A DNA stretch of 64,000 bases from RFPW01 sp040401595 (lineage in GTDB: Bacteria > Pseudomonadota > Gammaproteobacteria > Burkholderiales > Burkholderiaceae_E). The position numbers and the translations under genes were made by a program. The notes under the pieces are model-generated. The model was not told the DNA's origin. It was given only the letters and a program-made list of their open reading frames with translations, and made no database searches. Each line of letters starts with the position of its first letter. Within the stretch, counting starts at the first letter, position 1. The stretch is from NCBI GenBank assembly GCA_040401595.1, contig JBBAOE010000007.1:62001-126000 (forward strand). The letters are read 5' to 3'. Positions 42,928-51,643 of this stretch are shown here, piece after piece.

Positions 42928-43812
42928 CTAGCTGCTTTTGGGATTGCGGGCTGCCAGCGCGTTCAGATCGTCGATGAAACTGCTGATGCGCTTGTCCAGC
43001 GCAGCCCGCTGAGCCGGGGTCGCACTGGCGAGCAGTCGTGCAGCAATCACATCATTGGCCAGCGCGAGTCGATTGGCCTCCTCTGCGCGTGCCGGATCAG
43101 GTCGCCAGATCCGTTCCAGCGTTTCCGCTAAGCCCGCCTCGGAGGCAACCCGGTTGCCTGTCTGCATGGTCAGGGCCTCGAGCGCGGCGATGATCCGATG
43201 CTGACGTTCAAGACGTTCGGTTTCAACCAGCGTGTCGAAGGCGGCGATTTCTCGAACATGCGTGCGGATCAGTTCCCGTTGGGTTGCGGTCACTTCGCCG
43301 AACAACCAGTCCGTCCGTTCGATCCATCGCTCCTCCCGGCGCGCGGCGCGCACGCGCGGGGAAGCGGGATGGATGTCGCGACGCCATCGCTCATTGGCGT
43401 CCTCGAACCGACTGCGCATTTTGTTCAGTTGCGCGGGCTTGAGGGTCACAGCGAGCGTCACCAATTCGGGCGTGATCCGTTGCATGAGCGGGGACCACCA
43501 CTGGATGATTGACTCACGCCAGCGAGTGACATCCGCGGCGGTGGTTGGTGGGCCCTCGCGCAACTGGCGGCGTACGTTCTGGAGCCATTGTGCGGTCGGT
43601 CGCAATTGTTCCCGTCGGACCCATTCCAGCCACTGGTTGATTTGCTCCCGGCTCAGGCTGGCTTGTTGGTCATCGAGATCCCAGGTCCGTTTGGCTTCCC
43701 ACTGCAACCAGAAGGGCAACGCGTCAAAGGCGAGGCGAGGCGTCGAACAGGCGGTGAGTCCAATCAGCAGGAGCGCCAGCACGAGCCGGCGAATGCTCTT
43801 CAGGGCATTCAT
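42928..43812 (-). CDS. DUF6279-type lipoprotein
   Basis: A 294-residue lipoprotein. The signal peptide ends in the lipobox LTACS (Cys at about 22). The mature part is helical with the family pattern LPFWLQWEAKRTWDLDDQQ, many Trp/Arg/Glu residues and ELVTLAVTLKPAQLNKMRSR. Resemblance to DUF6279 lipoproteins is by eye. Function unknown; outer-membrane location is inferred from the absence of Asp after the Cys. The start overlaps the folA stop by ATGA. Confidence 0.75.
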   Translation of the reverse strand: MNALKSIRRLVLALLLIGLTACSTPRLAFDALPFWLQWEAKRTWDLDDQQASLSREQINQWLEWVRREQLRPTAQWLQNVRRQLREGPPTTAADVTRWRESIIQWWSPLMQRITPELVTLAVTLKPAQLNKMRSRFEDANERWRRDIHPASPRVRAARREERWIERTDWLFGEVTATQRELIRTHVREIAAFDTLVETERLERQHRIIAALEALTMQTGNRVASEAGLAETLERIWRPDPARAEEANRLALANDVIAARLLASATPAQRAALDKRISSFIDDLNALAARNPKSS

Positions 43813-44300
43813 GACCTGCCGCGAATGGCGGTGACAATTTCAAATTGCACGCCGTCACTGCCCTGCCGCGGTTGCCGCTCTATTTCGTGCCAGACCAGCG
43901 GATCGAGTGGCGCAAAGTGGGTATCGCCCTCGGGCTGCAGGGCAATTTCCGTGATCACCGCGCGCTGGCAATAGGGCAGCGCGGCTTCATAGACTTGTCC
44001 GCCGCCAATCACAAAGAGTTCCGGCTGATCGACGCATCGTGCGATTGCCTGGTCAATGCTGGCGACCCGCTCTGCACCCGGGGGCGAGAAATGGGGATCG
44101 CGACTCAGAACGAGGCTGCGCCGATTTGGTAGCGGTCGGCCAATGGAGTCCCAGGTCCTTCGACCCATCAGAATCGCGTGCCCCGTCGTCAACTGGCGAA
44201 AATGCTTGAGGTCTTCCGGCAGATGCCATGGCATCACGTTGTCCCGACCGATGACGCCGTTGGCGGCTCGAGCGACGACCAGGGTCAGGCGGGGCTTCAG
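43809..44300 (-). CDS. folA: Dihydrofolate reductase, probable CTG start
   Basis: Reduces dihydrofolate, regenerating the cofactor used by ThyA next door. The chain reads LTLVVARAANGVIGRDN, then VMPWHLPEDLKHFRQLT, MGRRTWDSIGRPLPNR and FVIGGGQVYEAALPY, and is complete at about 163 residues. The first ATG (44237) and the GTG before it (44240) would delete strand A and the NADPH loop. No ATG, GTG or TTG lies upstream in frame before the thyA end. CTG 44300 overlaps the thyA TGA and has GAGG 7 bases upstream, so it is the likely start, by reinitiation after thyA. Confidence 0.88.
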   Translation of the reverse strand: MKPRLTLVVARAANGVIGRDNVMPWHLPEDLKHFRQLTTGHAILMGRRTWDSIGRPLPNRRSLVLSRDPHFSPPGAERVASIDQAIARCVDQPELFVIGGGQVYEAALPYCQRAVITEIALQPEGDTHFAPLDPLVWHEIERQPRQGSDGVQFEIVTAIRGRS

Positions 44301-45091
44301 ATTGCGACCTCGGCACGGATGTGCGGGTGGGCCTGATAGCCTTCGAGCGCGAAGTCTTCGATCTGATAGTGCTCGATCGATGGCGGATGGTTTTTTAACA
44401 CCAGCTGCGGCAACGGGAAGGGCTCCCTCGTGAGTTGCAGTCGGGCCTGGTCGAGGTGATTCAAATACAGATGAACATCGCCACCGGTCCAGACGAAGTC
44501 ACCCACCTCGAGACCGCACTGCTGAGCAAGGATGGTCTGCAGCAGCGCGTAGCTCGCGATATTGAACGGTACCCCCAGAAAGACATCGCAGGAACGCTGG
44601 TAGAGCTGCAGGTGCAGGCGCCCGCTGATGACTGCGGTCTGAAACAAGCAATGGCAGGGCGCGAGTTTCATCTGGGGCAGCTCCCCCACATTCCAGGCAC
44701 TGACGATCTGCCGACGGGAATTGGGATCGCGCCGAATCAATTCAATGAGCTGGGCGATCTGATCGACAGTTTCTCCGTTGGCCCCCGACCAAGCTCGCCA
44801 TTGTTTGCCGTAGATCGGGCCAAGTTCGCCATCGGCGTCGGCCCACTCATCCCAGATCGATACGCCGTGTGCCTGCAGGGAGCGCACGTTGGTCTCGCCG
44901 CGCAGAAACCATAGGAGTTCATGGAAAATCGATCGCGTGTGCAGTTTCTTGGTGGTCAGTAGCGGAAAGCCGTCTGCGAGCCGGAATCGCATCTGATGGC
45001 CGAAGACGGCGAGCGTACCCACACCCGTTCGGTCCTGCCGCTCGACGCCTTCATCGAGAACGCGCTGGATCAGTTCGAGATACGATTTCAT
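44297..45091 (-). CDS. thyA: Thymidylate synthase
   Basis: Methylates dUMP to dTMP with methylene-tetrahydrofolate. A 264-residue enzyme, the same length as E. coli ThyA. Seen: DRTGVGTLAVFGHQMRF, IYGKQWRAWSGANG, the catalytic Cys in MKLAPCHCLFQT, LYQRSCDVFLGVPFNIASYA, and the final HPHIRAEVAI. The ATG lies one base after the gspC stop, and folA begins over its stop codon, so all three are probably one transcript. Confidence 0.98.
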   Translation of the reverse strand: MKSYLELIQRVLDEGVERQDRTGVGTLAVFGHQMRFRLADGFPLLTTKKLHTRSIFHELLWFLRGETNVRSLQAHGVSIWDEWADADGELGPIYGKQWRAWSGANGETVDQIAQLIELIRRDPNSRRQIVSAWNVGELPQMKLAPCHCLFQTAVISGRLHLQLYQRSCDVFLGVPFNIASYALLQTILAQQCGLEVGDFVWTGGDVHLYLNHLDQARLQLTREPFPLPQLVLKNHPPSIEHYQIEDFALEGYQAHPHIRAEVAI

Positions 45092-45092
45092 G

Positions 45093-45566
45093 TCAGGGTC
45101 CGGTCAGCAGGGAAACTGAGCCGCGCGGTGGCGCTGCGACCTCCGTACGCGTCCCATTGCGTTGGAGGATGATCTGCTCGGCTTGGACACCCACCAGCAT
45201 CCAGCCCGATTCCACTTCGTCGCCTAGCGCGACACTGCGCACCGGCCGACCGTCGACCGAAATCAGTGCCGATCCGCGCATGCCACTGACCAGTCCCAGC
45301 ACCTTGAAATTCAGTGTGGGGGCCTGCGCAGCCTTGGGCGGCAGGGCACCAAATAGGGATGCTGCAGCGTTGGCGTCCGATACCAAGGAATTGGCGTCAT
45401 TTGGCAACGGAGCAATGGGGGGAGTCGGGGCAGCAAGACGCGGTACCCACCAGGCCAGGATTGCGGCCAGAGCAGCGATGAGCATGAGCGAGAAGAGTCG
45501 GGGCAGCCAGAGGCGAGCGTTCAAAGACGGACGTCCTTCAATGGGAGTTGACGCAGGGTCTATCAT
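45093..45566 (-). CDS. gspC: Type II secretion system protein C (short, without PDZ domain)
   Basis: A 157-residue inner-membrane clamp protein linking the secretin GspD with the inner-membrane platform. One TM helix lies at about 27-45 (LPRLFSLMLIAALAAILAWW), then a Pro/Ala linker. The HR domain (about 85-150) reads FKVLGLVSGMRGSALISVD, then ALGDEVESGWMLVGVQAE. The C-terminal PDZ or coiled-coil domain of longer GspC proteins is absent. ATG 45566 is preferred; the open frame continues upstream without similarity. It is divergent from gspG and followed by thyA after one base. Confidence 0.85.
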   Translation of the reverse strand: MIDPASTPIEGRPSLNARLWLPRLFSLMLIAALAAILAWWVPRLAAPTPPIAPLPNDANSLVSDANAAASLFGALPPKAAQAPTLNFKVLGLVSGMRGSALISVDGRPVRSVALGDEVESGWMLVGVQAEQIILQRNGTRTEVAAPPRGSVSLLTGP

Positions 45567-45677
45567 ACCGATACCTGTCACTGACCTCTGCACATCGAAA
45601 TCCCCAGATGGACTGCGGTCCGCAATGGCTTTTCTGGATGGCGTTTGTGCTTGTCGTCTTATGAGATCGAGAACCCC
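45567..45677. promoter_or_regulatory. Divergent gspC/gspG promoter interval
   Basis: A 111-bp interval between the divergent gspC and gspG starts. It must hold promoters for both arms of the secretion locus. I cannot assign clear hexamers in it. Confidence 0.4.
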
Positions 45678-46193
45678 ATGACGCATGCTTCCCCTGCTTT
45701 GCCGTTGGCCACCGTGGCGGGCCAGGCCGATGGACTGGCCACTGACTCGGTCTATCGCGGCCGGCGCCTGCGCGCTGCCCGGGTCGCGGGAGGGTTTACC
45801 CTGATCGAAATCATGGTGGTCATTGTGATTCTGGGCGTGCTGGCTGCCCTGGTGGTGCCGCGCGTCATGAGCCGTCCTGATGAGGCCCGCGCGGTAGCTG
45901 CCAAGCAGGACGTAGCCTCGATCATGCAGGCCCTGAAGCTGTATCGGCTGGACAACCAGCGCTACCCGACGACCGAGCAGGGGTTGATGGCGTTGGTCCA
46001 GAAACCGACGGTGTCGCCGGTCCCGGCCAATTGGAAGTCCTACCTGGAGCGTTTGCCGAACGATCCGTGGGGCAAACCGTACCAGTTCCTGAACCCGGGG
46101 GTTCGGGGCGAGATTGATGTCTTCAGTTTTGGCGCCGATGGCCAGAGCGGCGGCACGGGCGTGGATGCTGACGTCGGCTCCTGGGACCTTTAA
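45678..46193 (+). CDS. gspG: Type II secretion major pseudopilin GspG
   Basis: The main subunit of the T2SS pseudopilus. A 171-residue precursor with the prepilin site GG|FTLIEIMVVIVILGVLA (cleavage after Gly39, Glu at +5). The GspG pattern QDVASIMQALKLYRLDNQRYPTTEQGL and NDPWGKPYQF follows, ending with the calcium-loop region FSFGADGQSGGTG. The leader of 39 residues is unusually long for a pseudopilin, and a downstream start is possible, but no ATG lies between. Confidence 0.96.
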   Translation: MTHASPALPLATVAGQADGLATDSVYRGRRLRAARVAGGFTLIEIMVVIVILGVLAALVVPRVMSRPDEARAVAAKQDVASIMQALKLYRLDNQRYPTTEQGLMALVQKPTVSPVPANWKSYLERLPNDPWGKPYQFLNPGVRGEIDVFSFGADGQSGGTGVDADVGSWDL

Positions 46194-46245
46194 GCCCAGG
46201 AAACTCGAGCGCTTTCGACCCGAGCGGCGCCTGAGCGCGCTCGCC

Positions 46246-46725
46246 ATGCGTCGTCAATCGGTGGCGTCACGCCGGTCGCCGCGCCGGATGCGCGGGATGA
46301 CGCTGATCGAGATGCTTGTTGTTGTCGTCATTATCGGGATTGTCCTTGCCTTTACGACCCTCAGCGGTGGCCCCGATACCCAGCGGCAGTTGCGACTGGA
46401 TGCGGAGCGCCTTGCCGCACTGCTGGAAATTGCGCACGAGCAGGCCCTGCTGGGGGGCTCCCCGATTCGTTTCGAAATTGATACGCAAGGCTGGCGTTTT
46501 CTGGTCCGGGATCAGCGCAGCTGGCGGCCCGTGCAGGGTGACGCGGACCTGCGGCCGCGTCCCTGGAACATTCCGACTCAGGTCGACCTGCGTCGGGCCG
46601 ATGGTCAGGCGGGGGTCGAATTCGGGCGGGATCCCATTGATTCGCCGTTTACGATCATCCTCCGTCGTGCAGAGGCTCAGGTGAGTCTGCAAGCGAATGG
46701 CTTGGGCTTGTTTGGCGTGCGATGA
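46246..46725 (+). CDS. gspH: Type II secretion minor pseudopilin GspH
   Basis: A 159-residue prepilin-like protein. The leader ends RRMRG and the mature start is MTLIEMLVVVVIIGIVLAF (Met rather than Phe at +1, Glu at +5). The C-terminal region resembles GspH (QALLGGSPIRFEID, then FTIILRRAEAQVSLQANGLG). The start at ATG 46246 is chosen; upstream frame overlaps gspG. The gspI ATG overlaps its stop. Confidence 0.88.
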   Translation: MRRQSVASRRSPRRMRGMTLIEMLVVVVIIGIVLAFTTLSGGPDTQRQLRLDAERLAALLEIAHEQALLGGSPIRFEIDTQGWRFLVRDQRSWRPVQGDADLRPRPWNIPTQVDLRRADGQAGVEFGRDPIDSPFTIILRRAEAQVSLQANGLGLFGVR

Positions 46726-47222
46726 GGCGAATGTTGCAATCAGCCGACCTCCCTGAGCCCATTCGAGGCGATCGCGAGGCCCCCGACTCGGGGATGACGC
46801 CAGGTCGGCGCAGATATCCGGTACGGCGCCCTCTCGGCGCACTGCCCGCCGGGTTCACCTTGATTGAAGTTCTCATTGCTCTCACGATTGCGGCAGTTGC
46901 CCTGATCGCTGCCCTGCGCGCCACTGCCACCTTGACCCAGGGTGCGCAAGACCTGCGCATGCGTTCTTACGCGCTCTGGAGTGCGGAAAACCGCCTGGCA
47001 ACAATCCGGATGAGTTCCGAGTGGCCCGAGGTGGGACGACGGCGCTTTGATTGTCCGCAGGGCGGTGTTGCGCTGCGCTGTGAGGAAGAGGTGTTCGCCA
47101 CTCCCAACATTTTTTTTCGCCGCGTGGAGGTTTCAGTGCGTTCGGCCGATGCACCGGTGGAAGCGGATGCGCCCCGACTGGCGCGTCTGGTGGGGTTTGC
47201 CACCAATGTGCCGGGCGGCTAG
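46722..47222 (+). CDS. gspI: Type II secretion minor pseudopilin GspI
   Basis: A pseudopilus tip protein of up to 166 residues. The prepilin motif AG|FTLIEVLIALTIAAVALIA is preceded by a 44-residue leader if ATG 46722 is used. ATG 46794 would give a more ordinary 20-residue leader. The region after the helix (SYALWSAENRLATIRMSSEWPEVG) is typical GspI. It overlaps gspH by ATGA and is followed by gspJ after 2 bases. Confidence 0.9.
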   Translation: MRRMLQSADLPEPIRGDREAPDSGMTPGRRRYPVRRPLGALPAGFTLIEVLIALTIAAVALIAALRATATLTQGAQDLRMRSYALWSAENRLATIRMSSEWPEVGRRRFDCPQGGVALRCEEEVFATPNIFFRRVEVSVRSADAPVEADAPRLARLVGFATNVPGG

Positions 47223-47224
47223 CG

Positions 47225-48025
47225 ATGCGTGCCCGCCAACATTCTCGGGGGTTTACGCTGCTCGAATTGCTGATTGCAATCGCGCTGCTTGGGGTTCTCG
47301 CTGTCCTGTGCTGGCGTGGCCTCGAATCGGTTCTATCGTCGCGTGACCGCCTCACGCAGGAAAGCGATCGCCTGCGCGCCCTGACGATCGCATTTGCTCA
47401 GGTTGATGACGATTTGCGGCGCACCTGGGCGGTTCGATCGATTCCGGCGGTTGCCCGTGCCGTCCGTTTCCTGTCGGTCGATGACCGGCTGGTCCTCGAA
47501 TTGGCTCGACTCGGTGGGAGCGCATCCGATCCGAGTCGGGTCGATCGCGTTGTCTGGCGCCTGCGCTCGGGCATCCTGGAGCGCGGCATTGCGGCAAACG
47601 CCGCTGGCGAGCTGGTCTGGCAGCCTGTTCTGTCCGAGGTCAAGGACCTGCAGTGGCGTGCATGGCCGAGCGGGCAGGGTTGGCAGACCGGCCAGGCGAT
47701 CGCTATCACCATGGCGAGCCAGGATGCGAGCGCAACCTCGGCCGCTGGGGCAGCGACACCGGCTGCCGGCACCCCATCCGCTGCGCCTGCGGCGGGGGAT
47801 GGGCAACGGGAACCAACGGCTCAGGCGGCCCCTTCCCTGCAGGCGACACAACTGGCGCAAAACGTTCAGGGTGCGCAGGGCGCAAACGGGACAGGGTCGA
47901 TCGGCGCGCAACCATCGACTCCAGCTGCTGGACGCCCGCCGGAAGCGCCCATTCTGGGGGTTGAGCTGACGATCGAGCGCGCCGATGGATCCCGATTTCT
48001 GCGCGTCTATTCGGTGCGGGACTGA
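47225..48025 (+). CDS. gspJ: Type II secretion minor pseudopilin GspJ
   Basis: A 266-residue tip pseudopilin with a 9-residue leader and motif RG|FTLLELLIAIALLGVLAVL. Mature features: FAQVDDDLRRTWAVRSIPA and RVVWRLRSGILERGI. Between about 165 and 238 lies an Ala/Gln/Pro-rich low-complexity insert (STPAAGRPPEAP at its end), splitting the terminal strands (GVELTIERADGSRFLRVYSV). The insert makes this protein longer than most GspJ. The stop and the gspK start share one base. Confidence 0.9.
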   Translation: MRARQHSRGFTLLELLIAIALLGVLAVLCWRGLESVLSSRDRLTQESDRLRALTIAFAQVDDDLRRTWAVRSIPAVARAVRFLSVDDRLVLELARLGGSASDPSRVDRVVWRLRSGILERGIAANAAGELVWQPVLSEVKDLQWRAWPSGQGWQTGQAIAITMASQDASATSAAGAATPAAGTPSAAPAAGDGQREPTAQAAPSLQATQLAQNVQGAQGANGTGSIGAQPSTPAAGRPPEAPILGVELTIERADGSRFLRVYSVRD

Positions 48026-49023
48026 TGCGGTTGCGCGCTGTTTCTGACCGTGAGCGCGGCGCTGCAATCGTGACAGCGCTGCTGATCGTTGCGCTCGCGA
48101 CCACGATCGTTTCGGCACTCTTTGCTCGCCAAAGCGCTACCGTACGTACCGTCGAGAACCGCCTGGCATTGACCCAGGCACGCTGGATCGAACGGGCTGC
48201 AATCGATTGGGCACGCGTCATCCTGCGTCAGGATGCACGCTCGAGCAGTACCGATCATCTGGGTGAACCCTGGGCGGTTCCGGTGGCAGATACCAAGATC
48301 GACGCCTCGGTCGGCGCGGGTGGTGCGCTCGATAGCGGGCCGACACCGGCAATGCTCAATGGCCAGATTCTGGACATGCAGGGCCGCTTCAATCTGGCGA
48401 ATGTGGTGTCCGGGGGCCGAGTGGATCCCTTCGAGGCGGCTGCGCTTGCCACCCTGTTGACCCTCGCTGGCCAGCCCTCATCGCTGGCGGATCCGCTGGT
48501 CGCCCGGTTGTTGGCCGCAACAGCGCAGCCGGTCGATAACCCTGGCGGTGAATCCGGGGCTGGTACTGGCAATGGTTCGGCCGGTGGGGGCAGTGCAGCG
48601 ATTCGGCGTCCTACGGCCCTTCCGATTCGCCGCGCGGCCGATCTCCTGACCGTGCCGGGGTTCAGCGCAGGGGCAGTGGCCGCGCTCGAACCCTTGATTG
48701 TCATGTTGCCCCGCCCTGCACCGATCAATGTCAATACCGCGCCGGCCGAGGTGATCGCTGCCCGGGCAGCGCCGATGGACCTCCCCAGAGCCCGCGCGTT
48801 TGTCGCAGCTCGAGACCGGGTTCCGTTTCGGGATCTGACCGACGCGAACCAGGCGTACGAGCCGCAATCGCAGATATTCAAAGCTGACCGTTGGAGTGTC
48901 ACATCCTCCTGGTTTCTCGTCCGGGGGGCTGTACGTTACGATCGGATCGAATCACGCAGTGACACACTGCTGGAACGCAAAGGTCGAGAACTCGTCGAAC
49001 TGGTATGGCAGGACCGTTACTAA
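48025..49023 (+). CDS. gspK: Type II secretion pseudopilin GspK
   Basis: The large 332-residue tip pseudopilin. The leader RLRAVSDRERG is followed by AAIVTALLIVALATTIVSALF, lacking the +5 Glu as usual for GspK. Seen: RWIERAAIDWARVILRQDA, GRFNLANVV and PINVNTAPAEVIAARAA, a helix-hairpin-helix-like SAM region. Its 3' end overlaps gspL by 19 bases. Confidence 0.93.
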   Translation: MRLRAVSDRERGAAIVTALLIVALATTIVSALFARQSATVRTVENRLALTQARWIERAAIDWARVILRQDARSSSTDHLGEPWAVPVADTKIDASVGAGGALDSGPTPAMLNGQILDMQGRFNLANVVSGGRVDPFEAAALATLLTLAGQPSSLADPLVARLLAATAQPVDNPGGESGAGTGNGSAGGGSAAIRRPTALPIRRAADLLTVPGFSAGAVAALEPLIVMLPRPAPINVNTAPAEVIAARAAPMDLPRARAFVAARDRVPFRDLTDANQAYEPQSQIFKADRWSVTSSWFLVRGAVRYDRIESRSDTLLERKGRELVELVWQDRY

Positions 49024-50267
49024 AGCGACAAAGCACCGCAACCGGTGCGATTGCCTGGTTGCCACCCCGCATCTCCGCGGTGGGGGGCGGGCATGCGCTT
49101 GCCTTGTCCGACAAGGCCGACCTGATCCTTTGGCGCAGCCCCGAAGCGCGTGCCGAACAGATCCAATTGGGCGCATTGCAAGGCCTCAAGTCGTTGACGG
49201 TCGTGTTTGATCCGCGTGACGTCCTGCTGGTTCCCGCCGCCGTTCCGCCACTCTCCGGGGCCCGTCTGGAGCAGGCACTGCCCAATGTGATCGAAGACGC
49301 GCTGCTGCAGGATCCAGCGGCCTGCCGGATTGCGCTTGGGCCGGCTTTGGCCGACGGTCGCCGGGTTCTTGGCGTCGTCGATCGGGTTTGGTACGACGCC
49401 GTGATCGCTGGATTTGCCCGGCGTTCCATCCGGGTATCTGCGGCATGGCCAGCTCCGCTGGTCATACCCTGGCAAGAGAACGCCTGGTCGATCGCGTTGG
49501 TGGGTGGGGCGCTCACTATGCGGCTTGGCCTTGCGGATGGCCTCGGTATCGAGGTCGAGAGCTCCCGCCTTGACGCTGCGGCGGAATCCCTGCTGAACCT
49601 CGCGCAGACGGCAGTTCCCTTTACAGGAACGGTCAATCTTTACGCCGACCAGCCAGGCGATATGGCGGTTCTGCAATCTGCGGTTCGGGCTGCGGGTCTG
49701 GTTGCGGCGCCACATCCACTGGCTGTGCCGCTGCCTGCGCCTCTGGATCTCCAGCAGGCATCGGCGGGAAGGACTGGTAAGGGGCGGCCTTCGGTCACGA
49801 TTTCATGGCCGCGATGGCGCTGGCCAGTTGGACTGGCGATGCTTTGTGCGCTCACATCGATAGTTTGTCTGAATTTGCAGTGGGGACGGCTGTCCGCGGA
49901 ATCCGCCGCCATCGAAGCGGCGATTGAGCAGCGTGTGCGTTCGGTCCTGCCAGCCCGGGTGCCCATCGTCGACGCCGTGCTCCAGATGCAGCGCCGTCTC
50001 GATATCGCCCGGATTCGTGCGGGCGAACCTGCGGCCGATGATGTCACGGTGCTGATGACGGGACTGGCTGCGGCGCTTGGTCCCCGGGCGGTCGACGCCC
50101 TGAGTTCGGCGGAATATCGGGACGGCCGGTTGCGGGTGCGGTTTCAGCCCGGCTGGGCGGATGCCGCCGCCGAACGGGACGCGCTGCGCGAAGCGGCCGG
50201 ACGCCAGCATTTGCGCCTGCAATTTGAGGACCGTGAACCCGTAGCAATTGTGAGCCTCGGGTCATGA
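49005..50267 (+). CDS. gspL: Type II secretion platform protein GspL
   Basis: A 420-residue bitopic inner-membrane protein that recruits the ATPase GspE. The N-terminal cytoplasmic actin-like domain (about 1-245) includes LEQALPNVIEDALLQDP, the family hallmark. One TM lies near 267-287 (WPVGLAMLCALTSIVCLNLQ), then a periplasmic ferredoxin-like domain. Overlaps on both sides suggest tight coupling with gspK and gspM. Confidence 0.9.
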   Translation: MAGPLLKRQSTATGAIAWLPPRISAVGGGHALALSDKADLILWRSPEARAEQIQLGALQGLKSLTVVFDPRDVLLVPAAVPPLSGARLEQALPNVIEDALLQDPAACRIALGPALADGRRVLGVVDRVWYDAVIAGFARRSIRVSAAWPAPLVIPWQENAWSIALVGGALTMRLGLADGLGIEVESSRLDAAAESLLNLAQTAVPFTGTVNLYADQPGDMAVLQSAVRAAGLVAAPHPLAVPLPAPLDLQQASAGRTGKGRPSVTISWPRWRWPVGLAMLCALTSIVCLNLQWGRLSAESAAIEAAIEQRVRSVLPARVPIVDAVLQMQRRLDIARIRAGEPAADDVTVLMTGLAAALGPRAVDALSSAEYRDGRLRVRFQPGWADAAAERDALREAAGRQHLRLQFEDREPVAIVSLGS

Positions 50268-50854
50268 GCGTGGTTAGCAGCACATCCGGACAGGTCAGTA
50301 CGCCGCCAGCGGCGGATCCCGCGATGTCGGGGGGCGTCGGTGAGCGCGGGCTTGCGGGTGGGATGGCCGCTGCACGCGGGCGCTGGAACGCGCTGGCGGC
50401 GCGCGAGCGATGGTTGCTTGCTCTGGCGGCTCTCGTGATTCTGGCGCTCTTTCTGGACCAGTTGGCGATTTCCCCCGCATTGCGGGGCATTACGCGTCTT
50501 GAGCGGGAGTTGCCCCAGCGGCGGGTACAGTTGGCCCGGATTGATGCGATGTCCGATCAATTTTCCCAGCTGGCCGCGAAGGCAGCCGCCCCATCGGCGA
50601 CGCCTCTGCGAGGCGAACTCGAGCGGGCGATCAAGGCCAGTGGCATCTCTGCGGAGCTACTCCCTGGCGGGGATGGGACTGCGCAGGAACTGCGGGTCAG
50701 CAGCATTCAGGTTACCCGCCTCCTCGTCTGGATTGCCGACACCCAGCGCGATCTGCGCGTGCGGGCCAGCAGTCTGGAGATCGAGCGTACAAAAACGCCC
50801 GAAATGGTCTCAGCCCGGATGCGCTTTGAGCGTCCAGCGGTCGATGCTCCATGA
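50264..50854 (+). CDS. gspM: Type II secretion platform protein GspM
   Basis: A 196-residue inner-membrane protein partnering GspL. A TM helix at about 48-66 (RWLLALAALVILALFLDQL) is followed by a coiled segment (LERELPQRRVQLARIDAMSD) and a small alpha/beta domain. Assignment rests on these features and on the position between gspL and gspN, with 4-base overlaps on both sides. Confidence 0.85.
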   Translation: MSVVSSTSGQVSTPPAADPAMSGGVGERGLAGGMAAARGRWNALAARERWLLALAALVILALFLDQLAISPALRGITRLERELPQRRVQLARIDAMSDQFSQLAAKAAAPSATPLRGELERAIKASGISAELLPGGDGTAQELRVSSIQVTRLLVWIADTQRDLRVRASSLEIERTKTPEMVSARMRFERPAVDAP

Positions 50855-51642
50855 GGTTGGCGCCGAAGATCGTTCTCACGGTGCTGTTTGCGGCGGGCGT
50901 TGCGCTCGGCGTTCTGGCGATTGCTCCGCCCACCGGGTTGCTCGATGTCTGGCTGAATGCAGCGACTGGCGGGCGGGTTCGACTGGCACAGACCGAGGGG
51001 ACTCTCTGGCAGGGCGCAGCTCGGGTTGTTCTGGTGGACCCGGTCCGGGCGTCGCGTCCGGACGCGACGCTGGGACCATTGCCTGGATTGGCAATGCCCG
51101 GCATGCTGCGTTGGAGTCTCTCCCCCCGTCTCCTGTTCGGTTTGCTCGAGGCCAGTTTTACCCTTGTCGACGGTGGGGCTCCGGTCCATATCGTCGGCTC
51201 CGTCATGACGGGGGTTCGGATTGACGCGGGTCGATTTGAGTGGCTCGGGCTGGCGCTTGAAGGGCTCGGATCCCCCTGGAATACCGTGCGTCCGGTGGCA
51301 GCAATGCGCTTGCAGTGGGAATCTTTGGTGATTGACGCTGGCGGAATCCGGGGCACACTAGCGCTTGAGCTTGCGGATGTGACATCCGCCATGAGTCCAG
51401 TCCGTCCGCTTGGCAGCTGGCGACTGGGGGTTCAGGCGACTGGCAGGCAGGCGGTCTTGCGCATGGAGACGCTCGCCGGACCGGTCCACCTTGAAGGCGA
51501 CGGGCAATGGAATGCCGGCGGCAGTCTCAATCTGCGGCTGGCCGCCTGGCCCGATCCGCCCATGCAGGCGGTATTGGCACCGTTGCTCAACCTGATCGGA
51601 CCGCGCGAAGGCGGTCGAACCATTATTCGCGTGGGAGCCTGA
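50851..51642 (+). CDS. gspN: Type II secretion protein GspN
   Basis: A 263-residue accessory protein of the secretion complex, present in some T2SS. An N-terminal TM or signal helix (8-27) precedes the GspN pattern LAPPTGLLDVWLNAATGG-like (IAPPTGLLDVWLNA), then RVRLAQTEGTLWQGAARVVL and RWSLSPRLLFGLLEA. It sits between gspM and gspD with a 4-base overlap upstream. Its role is poorly defined in the family. Confidence 0.85.
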   Translation: MRLAPKIVLTVLFAAGVALGVLAIAPPTGLLDVWLNAATGGRVRLAQTEGTLWQGAARVVLVDPVRASRPDATLGPLPGLAMPGMLRWSLSPRLLFGLLEASFTLVDGGAPVHIVGSVMTGVRIDAGRFEWLGLALEGLGSPWNTVRPVAAMRLQWESLVIDAGGIRGTLALELADVTSAMSPVRPLGSWRLGVQATGRQAVLRMETLAGPVHLEGDGQWNAGGSLNLRLAAWPDPPMQAVLAPLLNLIGPREGGRTIIRVGA

Positions 51643-51643
51643 C

